This document shows positions 54,056 to 62,292 of a DNA stretch of 64,000 bases, piece by piece. Within the stretch, counting starts at the first letter, position 1; each line of letters begins with the position of its first letter. Under the pieces are notes generated by a model. That model searched no databases, was not told the DNA's origin, and saw nothing but the letters and a program-made list of their open reading frames with translations. The translations under genes and the position numbers were made by a program. Source of the stretch: Actinomycetota bacterium (GTDB lineage Bacteria > Actinomycetota > Thermoleophilia > Gaiellales > F1-60-MAGs149); the NCBI GenBank assembly GCA_009885805.1, contig VFJZ01000047.1, positions 1 through 64,000 on the forward strand. The letters are read 5' to 3'.

Positions 54056-54428
54056 TGATGTCGCCCGGCGTGAGCCTCAGCGGATCGAGGTCCGGGTTGA
54101 GATCCGTCAGCGCGTCGACCGTGGTGTCGAAGTCCTCGGCGATCGAGGACAGCGACTCGCCCGACCGCACGCGGTGACGGCGCGCCTGCACCGTCGTGAC
54201 GGCATCCGTCGTCGACACTGCCACCGTCGTCGGTGCCGTGGTCGTCGCGGTCGTCGTCGCGGCGCCGGTCGCCCGCTCGTCGAGCGTCGAGCGGATCACC
54301 GAGACGACGATGATGACGGCCGCGATCAGCGCGACCGGCGCAACGAACGTCCAGGCGGAGTAGCGGCGTGGCCGACGCCGACGACCGGCCGCGCGTTTCG
54401 GATCACGCAGGAGCATGCGACGCCACAT
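54042..54428 (-). CDS. Membrane-anchored LysM protein
   Basis: A 128-residue protein with a basic start, one membrane helix (about 27-46), a Thr/Ala-rich linker and a C-terminal LysM domain (about 85-128: HRVRSGESLSSIAEDFDT). LysM binds the glycan strands of peptidoglycan. The ATG at 54428 lies within the end of pyrF; ATG 54416 is possible. It is the last gene of the pyrF operon. Confidence 0.75.
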   Translation of the reverse strand: MWRRMLLRDPKRAAGRRRRPRRYSAWTFVAPVALIAAVIIVVSVIRSTLDERATGAATTTATTTAPTTVAVSTTDAVTTVQARRHRVRSGESLSSIAEDFDTTVDALTDLNPDLDPLRLTPGDIIKVR

Positions 54429-55302
54429 TCCACGTCGTCCGTCGATGTTCCTGCGCGGCTGCCGCCACTGCCGACCGCCAGTCACCCGGATCGCCCCGCC
54501 AGACCTCGATCACGGAGCGCGCCGCGACAACCAGCGCGCCAGCCGGATGGGAGGCGTAGGCGGCGCGGGCCGCGCCCGGATCTCCCCCCTGGACACCGAG
54601 CCCGGGCAGGAGCAGCGGCGCCCGCGGCAGCAGGCGCCGGATCGTTGCCAGAGCCGCCGGCTGGGTCAGTCCGACGACCGCACCGATCGCCGACAGCCCA
54701 CAGGCCGCCACCGGGGCCGTGTCCGCGGCGGCGACGAGGGCGGCGACCGACTGCCAGACCGGCCCGTCCGGTGTCTCGAGGCCCTGGACGTCGGCCGAGC
54801 CGGGGTTCGACGTCCGCACGAGCACGTAGAGCCCGCGTCCGTGCTCGCGACAGGCGGCGGTGAACGGCTCGAGGGAGTCGGCGCCGAGGTAGGGGTTGAC
54901 GGTCAGCGCATCGGCCAGGGGCGGCTCGCCGCCGGGTCGCGGCTCGAGCCAGGCGGCCGCGTACGCCGCCGCCGTCGACGCGATGTCACCGCGCTTGGCG
55001 TCCGCGATCACGGGGAGGCCGCGCTCGGCCGCTGCGGCGGACACCCGCTCGAGCGCCGTCAGCCCGTAGCCGCCGAGCGCCTCGAAGAACGCCACCTGCG
55101 GCTTGACCGCGGCCGCGAACGGCTCGACCGCCTCGATCAACCCGAGGCAGTACCGCTCCATCGCCCGCGCGAGGCCCGAGCGATCGTCGCGCAGACCGCG
55201 GTGGCAGTCGCTCGGGAACGGCAGTCGCGGGTCGAGACCGACGCAGAGCACCGACTCCGTCGCCTCGACGCGAGCCGCCAGCCGATCCGCGAAGTGCGTC
55301 AC
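54403..55302 (-). CDS. pyrF: Orotidine-5'-phosphate decarboxylase
   Basis: A 299-residue enzyme of the type 2 PyrF group. VLCVGLDPRLP at the start, the catalytic DAKRGDI (about 103-109) and GVQGGDPGAARAA are present. It makes UMP. The GTG start overlaps the upstream nuclease gene by 4 bases. pyrE lies 2.3 kb away on the same strand. Confidence 0.93.
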   Translation of the reverse strand: MTHFADRLAARVEATESVLCVGLDPRLPFPSDCHRGLRDDRSGLARAMERYCLGLIEAVEPFAAAVKPQVAFFEALGGYGLTALERVSAAAAERGLPVIADAKRGDIASTAAAYAAAWLEPRPGGEPPLADALTVNPYLGADSLEPFTAACREHGRGLYVLVRTSNPGSADVQGLETPDGPVWQSVAALVAAADTAPVAACGLSAIGAVVGLTQPAALATIRRLLPRAPLLLPGLGVQGGDPGAARAAYASHPAGALVVAARSVIEVWRGDPGDWRSAVAAAAQEHRRTTWNVASHAPA

Positions 55303-57152
55303 GCCTGGAACTGTAGTGCGAGCGCGGCGCGGATTCCGGCCGTCCCGGCTTGCAGCGGGACCGCCGCCACCAGCGACGAACGACGTGAGAAGGCCGTCAG
55401 GACGTGCATGGCCTCGTCCGCCCGGGCCGGGACGACGGCGTACGGGCCCTCCGGCCCCGGGCCGGCGGCGACCGCGCGGTCGAGTTCCGCCGCGAGCGCG
55501 GCGACCTCCGCGTCCGCCCGTCCGGAGCGCGGGAGCGCGCGCCGGTGGACGACGAGGCCATGCGCGACGGCGAAGGCGGCCACGAAGCCCGGCTCGCGGT
55601 GTGGCGCCAGCACCGTCCCGTGCAGGGCGCGGGCCATGCGCAGACGGCGCAGCCGGGCGCCGGCCTCGCGCAGTGCCTCCTCGTCGTCTCGCAGGCGCGC
55701 CGCCTCCTCGAAGCGCAGGCCGGCGACAAGGACCGATCGACGACGGCGGAGCCGGTCGACGGGGACGCGCCCGCCGCCGAGCGCGTCGGCGAGGCTGTCG
55801 GCAGCCGCGGCGTGCGCAACCCGCTCCTCCGCACCTCGGCACGGCGCGAGGCACCGACCGAGGCGACCCTCGAGGCAGCCAGTCTCGTCGGGTCGCGCCG
55901 CCTTGCACGACCGCAGTCCGTAGGCCTGGCGGAGCGCGCGCGCGACCGCCTCCGCCGACGCGCGCCGCCCGACCGGCCCGACCAGCAGCGCGCCGTCGAG
56001 CGCCGGGCCGTCGGCCAGGGCCAACCGCGCCACGCCCTCGCGCTCCAGCCGCAGGTGCAGGAGGCGATCGGAACGGACACCGTGCCGGTTGCCCGCCGGG
56101 CGGAGGGCGTCGAGGAGCGAGATCTCGTCGAGCCGCGCCTCGAACGGCGAGCCGGCCTCGCGGAACTCCAGCCGTTCGACCGCGGGGAGCACGCGCTCGA
56201 CCGGCCGGGGCGTGGCCACGCCGCGGAAATACGAGAGCGTGCGGGCGCGTAGATCGGTGGCCGTCCCGACGTAGAGCGGCCGGTCTCGCGCGTCGCGCAT
56301 CACGTACGTGCCCGGGGCCCGCGGGGCAGCCTCGGCCAGCGCCCGCCGTCCATGGGCGCGGCGTGCGGGCGCCACGGACAACTGCACGAGGTCGTCGATC
56401 GTCGTCGCGCCAGCCTCCTGAGCCTTCCCGAGCAGCACGAGGAGGATCTCGGCCGTCGCGAGCGCGTCGGGCAGCGCGCGGTGGCAGGGGGTCGTGTCGG
56501 TGCTATAGCGCTCGGCCAGCGCGCCGAGGGAGTAGCGGCGCCGGCCCGGCAGCAGCCGGCGCGCGAGGCCGACGGTGTCGAGGACCGTGCCGGCGAGACG
56601 CCGGCCCCGGGCGCGTTGCAGCTCGGCGTCGAGGAACCCGATATCGAAACGGGCGTTGTGCGCCACCAGCACGGCGTCGCCGGCGAAGGCGAGGAAGGCC
56701 CGGAGTGCGGGCCCGATACCCGTGCGTCCCTCGACATCTCCGGGCCGGATACCCGTCAGGCGCGTGATCTCGACCGGGAGCGGTAACCCGGGATCGACGA
56801 GCCGCTCGAAGCGGGCGCCGAGCTCGTACGAGACGACCAGCACGGCACCGATCTCGACGATGCGGTCGGTCGACGCACGGGTCCCCGTCGTCTCGAGATC
56901 GAGGACGCAGAACGCCGCGTCGGCAATCGGCCGTTCGACGGGAGCCCAGGCTGCGAGGGCGATCTCGGCCGACGATCGCCACGCGAGCCGCGCATCGCCG
57001 CGGATCGCCTCGTCGAGGAGCCGGCGCTGGAGGTCGGCCGGCACGCGGGCGGCAGCGACGAGCAGACGCGCCGCCTCTGCCAGCGCGAGCGGTTCCTGCC
57101 GTTCGGTCAGGACAGCGACGAGACGATCGGCGGCGTCGAGCGTGAGTTGCAT
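55299..57152 (-). CDS. DEDDh exonuclease fused to Cho/UvrC-like GIY-YIG nuclease
   Basis: A 617-residue two-part nuclease. The first part (about 80-240) is a PolIII-epsilon-like exonuclease with FCVLDLETTG (D85, E87), HNARFDIGFL and CHRALPDALA. The second part has a GIY-YIG domain (about 285-360, GTYVMRDARDRPLYVG) and a UvrC-type Cys cluster, as in the Cho endonuclease. It most likely removes damaged DNA in nucleotide excision repair. A perfect SOS box lies directly before the ATG at 57152; ATG 57161 would fall inside the box and is rejected. Confidence 0.88.
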   Translation of the reverse strand: MQLTLDAADRLVAVLTERQEPLALAEAARLLVAAARVPADLQRRLLDEAIRGDARLAWRSSAEIALAAWAPVERPIADAAFCVLDLETTGTRASTDRIVEIGAVLVVSYELGARFERLVDPGLPLPVEITRLTGIRPGDVEGRTGIGPALRAFLAFAGDAVLVAHNARFDIGFLDAELQRARGRRLAGTVLDTVGLARRLLPGRRRYSLGALAERYSTDTTPCHRALPDALATAEILLVLLGKAQEAGATTIDDLVQLSVAPARRAHGRRALAEAAPRAPGTYVMRDARDRPLYVGTATDLRARTLSYFRGVATPRPVERVLPAVERLEFREAGSPFEARLDEISLLDALRPAGNRHGVRSDRLLHLRLEREGVARLALADGPALDGALLVGPVGRRASAEAVARALRQAYGLRSCKAARPDETGCLEGRLGRCLAPCRGAEERVAHAAAADSLADALGGGRVPVDRLRRRRSVLVAGLRFEEAARLRDDEEALREAGARLRRLRMARALHGTVLAPHREPGFVAAFAVAHGLVVHRRALPRSGRADAEVAALAAELDRAVAAGPGPEGPYAVVPARADEAMHVLTAFSRRSSLVAAVPLQAGTAGIRAALALQFQA

Positions 57153-57154
57153 GG

Positions 57155-57168
57155 CGAACATATGTTCG
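57155..57168. promoter_or_regulatory. LexA (SOS) box
   Basis: CGAACATATGTTCG is a perfect match to the Gram-positive LexA consensus CGAACRNRYGTTYG, and the palindrome extends to 16 bases (57154-57169). It lies 3 bases upstream of the nuclease start, and TATGTT within it may be the -10 box, so LexA would block transcription directly. Confidence 0.85.
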
Positions 57169-57296
57169 CACAACACCCGGACGGCGCCGCAACCCGCACC
57201 ACTGTGCGGAATCCGCCGGCGCGGGCTCCGTCCGATGCCTCTGGTAACGTCCGCGGCCGTTGCACGCCAACGAACCCGGATGGAGGCGGAATCAGC

Positions 57297-57572
57297 GTGA
57301 CTAAGGCTGAGTTCATCGACAGCGTGGCCGCTAAGGCCAACCTGACAAAGAAGGAAGCGGGCGCGGCAGTCGATGCCGTGCTCGACACCGTGTCCGATAC
57401 GCTCGCCGGTGGCGGCGACGTGACGTTCACCGGTTTCGGCAAGTTCCACGTGCAGAACCGCGCCGCCCGCATGGGCGTGAACCCGCGCACCGGCGAGAAG
57501 GTCCAGATCGCCGCCGGCCGCGTCCCGAAGTTCTCTGCCGGCTCGGGCCTGAAGGCCCGCGTCAAGGGCTGA
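57297..57572 (+). CDS. hupB: HU-family DNA-binding protein
   Basis: A 91-residue histone-like protein with TKAEFIDSVAAKANLTKKEA, the DNA-contacting arm GFGKFHVQNRAARMGVNPRTG and the C-terminal RVPKFSAGSGLKARVKG. No long Lys/Ala tail, unlike mycobacterial HupB. The GTG at 57297 has GGAGG about 10 bases upstream. Confidence 0.95.
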   Translation: MTKAEFIDSVAAKANLTKKEAGAAVDAVLDTVSDTLAGGGDVTFTGFGKFHVQNRAARMGVNPRTGEKVQIAAGRVPKFSAGSGLKARVKG

Positions 57573-57578
57573 CGGCCA

Positions 57579-57622
57579 CGTACGGGGCCCCGTCGGTGTC
57601 CGCACCGGCGGGGCCCGGTACG
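57579..57622. terminator. Hairpin terminator after the HU gene
   Basis: A 19-bp stem with one mismatch and one G-U pair (GTACGGGGCCCCG... paired with ...CGGGGCCCGGTAC) and a 4-base loop lies between the HU and pyrE stop codons, and can serve both directions. Confidence 0.7.
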
Positions 57623-57633
57623 ACGTGCGACCG

Positions 57634-58155
57634 TCACGTCCCGAGTGCGCTGCGCCCGATCAACGCGTGCAGCGCGATCTGCTCGGCGGCGAGCGCCTCG
57701 GTCCCGCCCTCCTCGCGGTCGACCACGCAGATGACGGTCGCGCAGACGAGGCCCGCCTCGCGGAGAGCGGCGACGGCGTCGATTGCGGCCCCGCCCGACG
57801 TCACCACGTCCTCGACGACCACCACGCGCTCGCCAGGGACGAAGACCCCTTCGAGGCGATTCCGCGTGCCGTAGTCCTTCGCCGCCTTGCGGACGATCAC
57901 GAACGGCAGCTGCGAGCGGAGGCTGGCCGCGGCCGCGAGGGCGATCGCGCCCACCTCCGGCGCCGCGATGCGCACCGCATGCGGGTCGTGCAGGCGCATC
58001 GCGTCGGCGAGCGCCTCGCCGATCTCCGCCAGCAGGTCAGGGCGCGTCCCGAAGCGGTACTTGTCGACGTAGAAGCGGCTGCGACGCCCCGAGCGGAGGA
58101 CGAAGTCGCCCTCGATGACGGCCGCCTCCCGTACGCGATCGGCGAGGCCCGTCAC
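57634..58155 (-). CDS. pyrE: Orotate phosphoribosyltransferase
   Basis: A 173-residue enzyme that adds orotate to PRPP. The PRPP loop VVVVEDVVTSGGAA (about 108-121) and the KYRFGTRPDLL helix are present. The GTG start overlaps the stop of the upstream small gene (GTGA), linking it to the Roadblock-like gene. Confidence 0.93.
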   Translation of the reverse strand: MTGLADRVREAAVIEGDFVLRSGRRSRFYVDKYRFGTRPDLLAEIGEALADAMRLHDPHAVRIAAPEVGAIALAAAASLRSQLPFVIVRKAAKDYGTRNRLEGVFVPGERVVVVEDVVTSGGAAIDAVAALREAGLVCATVICVVDREEGGTEALAAEQIALHALIGRSALGT

Positions 58156-58358
58156 CCGTCGCCGCCGGCGAGGATCGCGCTCGCGGCGCCGACGACCGCC
58201 GCCACCTCGGGCGCGTCATCGGACAACGCGAGCATCGAGCCGTCGCTGAAGTACAGGTCGACGCGCGTCTGGTGCTTCCGCCGTCGGCGGCGAAGGACGA
58301 CCGTGCCGATCACCGAGCCCGCCGCGAGGCCGATCGCCGTGAAACTACGTCTCGCCAT
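58152..58358 (-). CDS. Small membrane-anchored protein
   Basis: A 68-residue product with an N-terminal hydrophobic stretch (about 6-22), a basic patch RRRRRKHQ and a short acidic C-terminal part. It overlaps the Roadblock-like gene by 14 bases and pyrE by 4. Function unknown. Confidence 0.55.
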   Translation of the reverse strand: MARRSFTAIGLAAGSVIGTVVLRRRRRKHQTRVDLYFSDGSMLALSDDAPEVAAVVGAASAILAGGDG

Positions 58359-58737
58359 CGTCGGACGCCTCCTCCACCGGACCTGGCTCAGCAGGATCCT
58401 CGGCGACATTGCGCAGGCAGGTCTTGAGGTCGTAGAAGATCAGGCCGACCGTGGGGTCGCAGCCGGTGACGGCGCAGACGAGCCGCTCGTCATCGCGGAC
58501 GGCGAAGACACTCCCGGCGGGCGTCGCCACCTCGAGCTGGGAGAGCGGCGGACGTCCGAGAGTCGACCGCGCCACCTCGGCGACGCGCCACAGCTCGCGC
58601 GCATTCGCGCCGAACGCCTCGGCCGCGAACGTTCCCAGCGTCGACGCCTCGACCGAACCGTCGTCGCGGACGATCACGGCGCGCTCGACCTGCGTCGAGA
58701 TCTGCTTCAGGTCAGCCAGGGCCTCGGCGGGCTCCAT
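58345..58737 (-). CDS. Roadblock/LC7-like protein
   Basis: The 130-residue product has the alpha/beta pattern of Roadblock/LC7 domains: AVIVRDDGSVEAST, LWRVAEVARSTLG, LEVATPAGSVFAVRDDERLVCAVTG and LIFYDLKTCL, followed by an acidic tail. Such proteins regulate small GTPases or dimerise as scaffolds. No GTPase gene is adjacent. Confidence 0.65.
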   Translation of the reverse strand: MEPAEALADLKQISTQVERAVIVRDDGSVEASTLGTFAAEAFGANARELWRVAEVARSTLGRPPLSQLEVATPAGSVFAVRDDERLVCAVTGCDPTVGLIFYDLKTCLRNVAEDPAEPGPVEEASDDGET

Positions 58738-58800
58738 CGTTCCTCCCGGTCGCGTCGTGTGAGGCTAGCACGAGGGCCGCACTCCCTATCGTTCGAGGAG

Positions 58801-59676
58801 ATGGCGCGCCAGAGGAGCATGCGCAGGTGGTTCGGCCTGCAACCGCGAAAGCTGCGGGCGCCGCACGTGCCGTGGCTCGCCAATTTCTTCGCAGATCGTG
58901 GCACCCACCTGGCCGCGATGATCGCCTACTACGCCCTCCTGTCGTTCGTGCCGCTGCTGTTCCTGCTGCTCCTGCCGCTGCAGCTCGCCGGTGAGCAGTC
59001 CGAGTCGAGCTTCCTGATCAGGCGCCTGTCCGAGGCGTTCCCCGGCCAGTCGGTCTCCGACATCGTCCGCGTCGTCAACGATCTGCGCGGGCCCGCCTCG
59101 ACGATCGGCCTGATCGGCCTGGCGCTGCTGATCTGGTCGGCGCTCGGCCTGCTGTCGGCGATCGGTTCGGCCCTGAACATCATCTACGAGGTTCCGAACC
59201 GTCCGTTCCTGCAGCAGAAACTGCACACGCTCGTGCTGGTCCTCGGCGCGATCGTCGGGCTGTTCGGTGTTCTGACGGTGACGAGCGCGATCTCGGCGAT
59301 CGCGACGGCGTACACGGACTCGGTGTTCGGCCTGCTGTCGGTCGAGGAGGCGCTCGGCCTGGCGTTCTCGATGTCCGTCACCACGGCGCTGCTGTTCGTC
59401 GTCTACCGCTACGTGCCGAACACGCAGGTGACGACACGCGAGGTGCTGCCGGGGACGATCGCAGCGGCTGCCGCCTTCCAGGCGGGATTCCTCGCGCTCC
59501 CGCTCTACCTCGACGTGATCGACACCGTGCCATCGCTGAAGGCGCTCGGCGGTTTCGTGATCCTGCTCGTCTGGTTCTTCCTGATGTCGAACGTGATGCT
59601 GCTCGGCGCCGAGATCAACTGGTGGTACGGGCGCGGCCGGCTGCAGGGTGACGACGACCCGATGGGCCTCGCCTGA
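58801..59676 (+). CDS. YihY/BrkB-family membrane protein
   Basis: A 291-residue protein with six hydrophobic segments and the family blocks HLAAMIAYYALLSFVPLLF, YEVPNRPFLQQKLH and FLMSNVMLLGAEINWWYG. Function in bacteria is unclear. TATCGT (58787-58792) lies 8 bases before the ATG at 58801, so a leaderless mRNA is likely; GAGGAG directly abuts the ATG. Confidence 0.85.
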   Translation: MARQRSMRRWFGLQPRKLRAPHVPWLANFFADRGTHLAAMIAYYALLSFVPLLFLLLLPLQLAGEQSESSFLIRRLSEAFPGQSVSDIVRVVNDLRGPASTIGLIGLALLIWSALGLLSAIGSALNIIYEVPNRPFLQQKLHTLVLVLGAIVGLFGVLTVTSAISAIATAYTDSVFGLLSVEEALGLAFSMSVTTALLFVVYRYVPNTQVTTREVLPGTIAAAAAFQAGFLALPLYLDVIDTVPSLKALGGFVILLVWFFLMSNVMLLGAEINWWYGRGRLQGDDDPMGLA

Positions 59677-59682
59677 CCGGCG

Positions 59683-60900
59683 TCAGCGCCCGACACGGAT
59701 CGCGTAGAGGCCGAACCAGGGGCGAGCCGACGGGCGGACGCGCACCTCGATGTATGCGCCGCCGCCGGATGGCCGGCAGCGAACGGTGTACGCAGCCGTG
59801 ACGCGGCGAGAGAACGGGCACGTCCGGCGGTTCCGCAGTCGCCAGACGTCGACGGGGTCGTCACCGGCCGCGAGCGCGCCGTACAGGACGCAGGTGCGCG
59901 GGCAGAACCGCCGCCCGTACGCGCGCGCCGTGGAATTGTTCGGCTCCGTCTCGTCGATGCGGGGCGCCTTCGCCGCCAGCGCTCGCTGCAGGTCGATCGT
60001 GCCGTAGCCCGTCGTCGCGTTCCACCGCGTCGCGGCGGTCGCTGTCCGACGCAGCAGATACGTGATCACCTGCGGGTTCGTCACCGTCTCGTGCCGACCC
60101 CAGACGAGCGCGGCCGCGCCCGAGACGATCGCGGCCGAGTAGGACGTGCCGCTGTCCGGGCCCCACGAGCCGTCGATCCGCGGGAGCGTCAGGCCCGTCC
60201 CGGGAGCCGACAGATCCAGGTGCGCGTCGCGGGCCGACCCGCCGAGGGTCGACGCGACGCTCAGGACGTGATCGCTCCGCGCCGGCCAGCGGACGGGCTC
60301 GTCCGGCTCCGGATCGTTGCCGGCGGCGGCGACGACGAGGGCGCCGGCCCTGACGAGCGCGTCGAGTGCACGCTGGTTCGCCGCCGTCCTCGGCATCTCG
60401 AACGACAGGTTGACGACGAGTGGTTGCGTCGCGGCGAGGCGCTTCAGGTAGCCGAACGCGCAGGCCACCTTCAGGTCATCGCCGTCCCTGGTGATGCGGA
60501 CGGCGACGACCGGCGAGTAGGGCGAGACGCCGACGGCGCCGATGCCGTTGATCGGAGCGGCCGCCAGCATCGCCACCTTCGTGCCGTGCCCGACGCCGTG
60601 GTAGGAGTCGTCGACGATACCGAGCGACGTCGCCGGCTCGGCCTGACCGCTCGTGCAGTCGGCGCTCGTGTCGTCCAGGTAGCCGGCGAAATCGTCGAAC
60701 CCGGCCCAGATCCCGGAGTCGACGATGGCGATCACCGGGTACGCGCGGTCGGCGTTCGGCTGGGCCGGACTCCAACGGATCTCGTCGAGCCAGGCATGGT
60801 CGGCGAGGTACTGCCCGTCGAGGGGATCGGCCAGCGCCGGCGCGGCGAAACCGGCCGCGGCGATGAGCGGCAGCGCCAGCCACAGAAAGCGCAGTCGCAC
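59683..60900 (-). CDS. Secreted subtilisin-family serine protease
   Basis: A 405-residue S8 protease with a signal peptide (about 1-24). The catalytic triad is Asp61 (AIVDSGIW), His105 (GVGHGTKVA) and Ser253 (SGTSYSAA), with Asn194 in the oxyanion region. The propeptide is absent or very short. A C-terminal beta domain (about 310-405) with four Cys residues follows. An inverted repeat lies upstream of the start. Confidence 0.92.
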   Translation of the reverse strand: MRLRFLWLALPLIAAAGFAAPALADPLDGQYLADHAWLDEIRWSPAQPNADRAYPVIAIVDSGIWAGFDDFAGYLDDTSADCTSGQAEPATSLGIVDDSYHGVGHGTKVAMLAAAPINGIGAVGVSPYSPVVAVRITRDGDDLKVACAFGYLKRLAATQPLVVNLSFEMPRTAANQRALDALVRAGALVVAAAGNDPEPDEPVRWPARSDHVLSVASTLGGSARDAHLDLSAPGTGLTLPRIDGSWGPDSGTSYSAAIVSGAAALVWGRHETVTNPQVITYLLRRTATAATRWNATTGYGTIDLQRALAAKAPRIDETEPNNSTARAYGRRFCPRTCVLYGALAAGDDPVDVWRLRNRRTCPFSRRVTAAYTVRCRPSGGGAYIEVRVRPSARPWFGLYAIRVGR

Positions 60901-60955
60901 GTACCCAGCCTACTTCGGCCGCTGCGCGCGGCCATCACCCGGTTCGGGAAAGACT

Positions 60956-60971
60956 TGTTGAGATTTCAACA
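60956..60971. promoter_or_regulatory. AT-rich inverted repeat upstream of the subtilisin gene
   Basis: TGTTGA and TCAACA form a perfect 6-bp inverted repeat around GATT, 55 bases before the protease start and 18 bases after the rdgB stop. It stands out in the GC-rich surroundings and is a candidate operator. Confidence 0.4.
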
Positions 60972-60989
60972 CGTTGACCATGAGACAGG

Positions 60990-61553
60990 TCATCGCCGGA
61001 GCAGCGGCCGCAGAGCGGCAGCGGCGCGGCCGCGATGGGAGATCTCGTCCTTTCCCGACGGCGCCAGCTCGGCGAGCGTGCGCGTGGCACCGGCGGGGAC
61101 GAAGATCGGGTCGTAGCCGAAGCCGGCGGCGCCGCGCCGTTCGGCCGCGATCGTGCCGTCGAGCGTCCCCTCGGCGATGAGCTCGCGCCCGTCCGGGAGC
61201 ACGGCGACAAGGACGCACCGAAACGACGCCGCCCGGTCGCTCGCACCGCCGAGCGCGGCGAGCAGGTACGCGATGCGGCCGGCGTCGTCGAGCCCGTCGC
61301 CGCCGTATCTGGCGGTCTCGACGCCGGGCGCGCCACCGAGAGCCGCGACCTCGAGCCCGGAGTCGTCGGCGACGACGGTCGCGCCGGCCGGCGCGAGCGC
61401 CCGTCCGGCGGCAGCCTTGAGGCGGGCGTTCGCGAGGAAGGTGCCGCCGTCTTCGACGGGCGGCTGGTACCCGACGATCGGCTCCACCGGCACGCCCAGT
61501 AACCGGGCCAGCTCGGCGGCCTTGTGCACGCTCGTCGAGGCGATGCGGATCAC
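60990..61553 (-). CDS. rdgB: RdgB/HAM1 XTP/dITP pyrophosphatase
   Basis: A 187-residue nucleotide-pool cleaning enzyme with [38 protein letters not shown] and FGYDPIFVP. It hydrolyses dITP, XTP and similar non-canonical nucleotides. The GTG at 61553 overlaps the rph stop as GTGA; the family N terminus supports this start over GTG 61565. Confidence 0.94.
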   Translation of the reverse strand: MIRIASTSVHKAAELARLLGVPVEPIVGYQPPVEDGGTFLANARLKAAAGRALAPAGATVVADDSGLEVAALGGAPGVETARYGGDGLDDAGRIAYLLAALGGASDRAASFRCVLVAVLPDGRELIAEGTLDGTIAAERRGAAGFGYDPIFVPAGATRTLAELAPSGKDEISHRGRAAAALRPLLRR

Positions 61554-62269
61554 GAAGCGGCGCACGCGGCGAACTGCAGCGCACGGATCGAGCCGATGCC
61601 CTCCTCCGCGAGGGCGAGGAGCCGATCGAGCTCCTCACGCGCGAACGGCTCGGCTTCTGCCGTGCCCTGCACCTCGACGAAGCGCCCGTCGCCGGTCATC
61701 ACGACATTCATATCGGTGTCGGCGCGCACGTCCTCGCCGTAGTCCAGATCGAGCAGCGCCACGCCGTCGACGACGCCGACCGAGACCGCGGCGACCGTCT
61801 GGCTGAGCGGCAGCTCGGCGATCCGGCCGCGGTCGACCAGCGCCGCCAGCGCCCGGTGCAGGGCGACGTAGCCGCCCGAGATCGCCGCGCAGCGCGTCCC
61901 ACCGTCAGCCTGGATCACGTCGCAGTCGACCCACACCGTCCGCTCGCCGAGCGCGCGCCGATCGACGACCGCGCGCAGGGAGCGACCGATCAGCCGCTGG
62001 ATCTCGACCGTGCGGCCGTCCGTCCGGCCGCGGGCCGCGTCGCGCGGCTTCCGGGTCGAGGTCGAGCCGGGCAGCATCCCGTACTCCGCCGTCACCCATC
62101 CGACCCCCTGGCCGCGCATCCAACCGGGCACGGACTCCTCGACCATGGCGGTGCAGACGACGCGCGTGCTGCCCGCGTGGACGAGCACGGAACCGGACGC
62201 CGACGGGATGAAGTCGACATCGAACACGAGCTGGCGGATCTCGTCGGGACGGCGACCATCGGCGCGCAT
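61550..62269 (-). CDS. rph: Ribonuclease PH
   Basis: A 239-residue phosphorolytic exoribonuclease trimming tRNA 3' ends. [48 protein letters not shown] and [18 protein letters not shown] are all present. It lies between aspS and rdgB on the same strand, in the usual order rph-rdgB. Confidence 0.96.
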   Translation of the reverse strand: MRADGRRPDEIRQLVFDVDFIPSASGSVLVHAGSTRVVCTAMVEESVPGWMRGQGVGWVTAEYGMLPGSTSTRKPRDAARGRTDGRTVEIQRLIGRSLRAVVDRRALGERTVWVDCDVIQADGGTRCAAISGGYVALHRALAALVDRGRIAELPLSQTVAAVSVGVVDGVALLDLDYGEDVRADTDMNVVMTGDGRFVEVQGTAEAEPFAREELDRLLALAEEGIGSIRALQFAACAAS

Positions 62270-62292
62270 CGCCGGAGCGTACCTGCGGGCCC

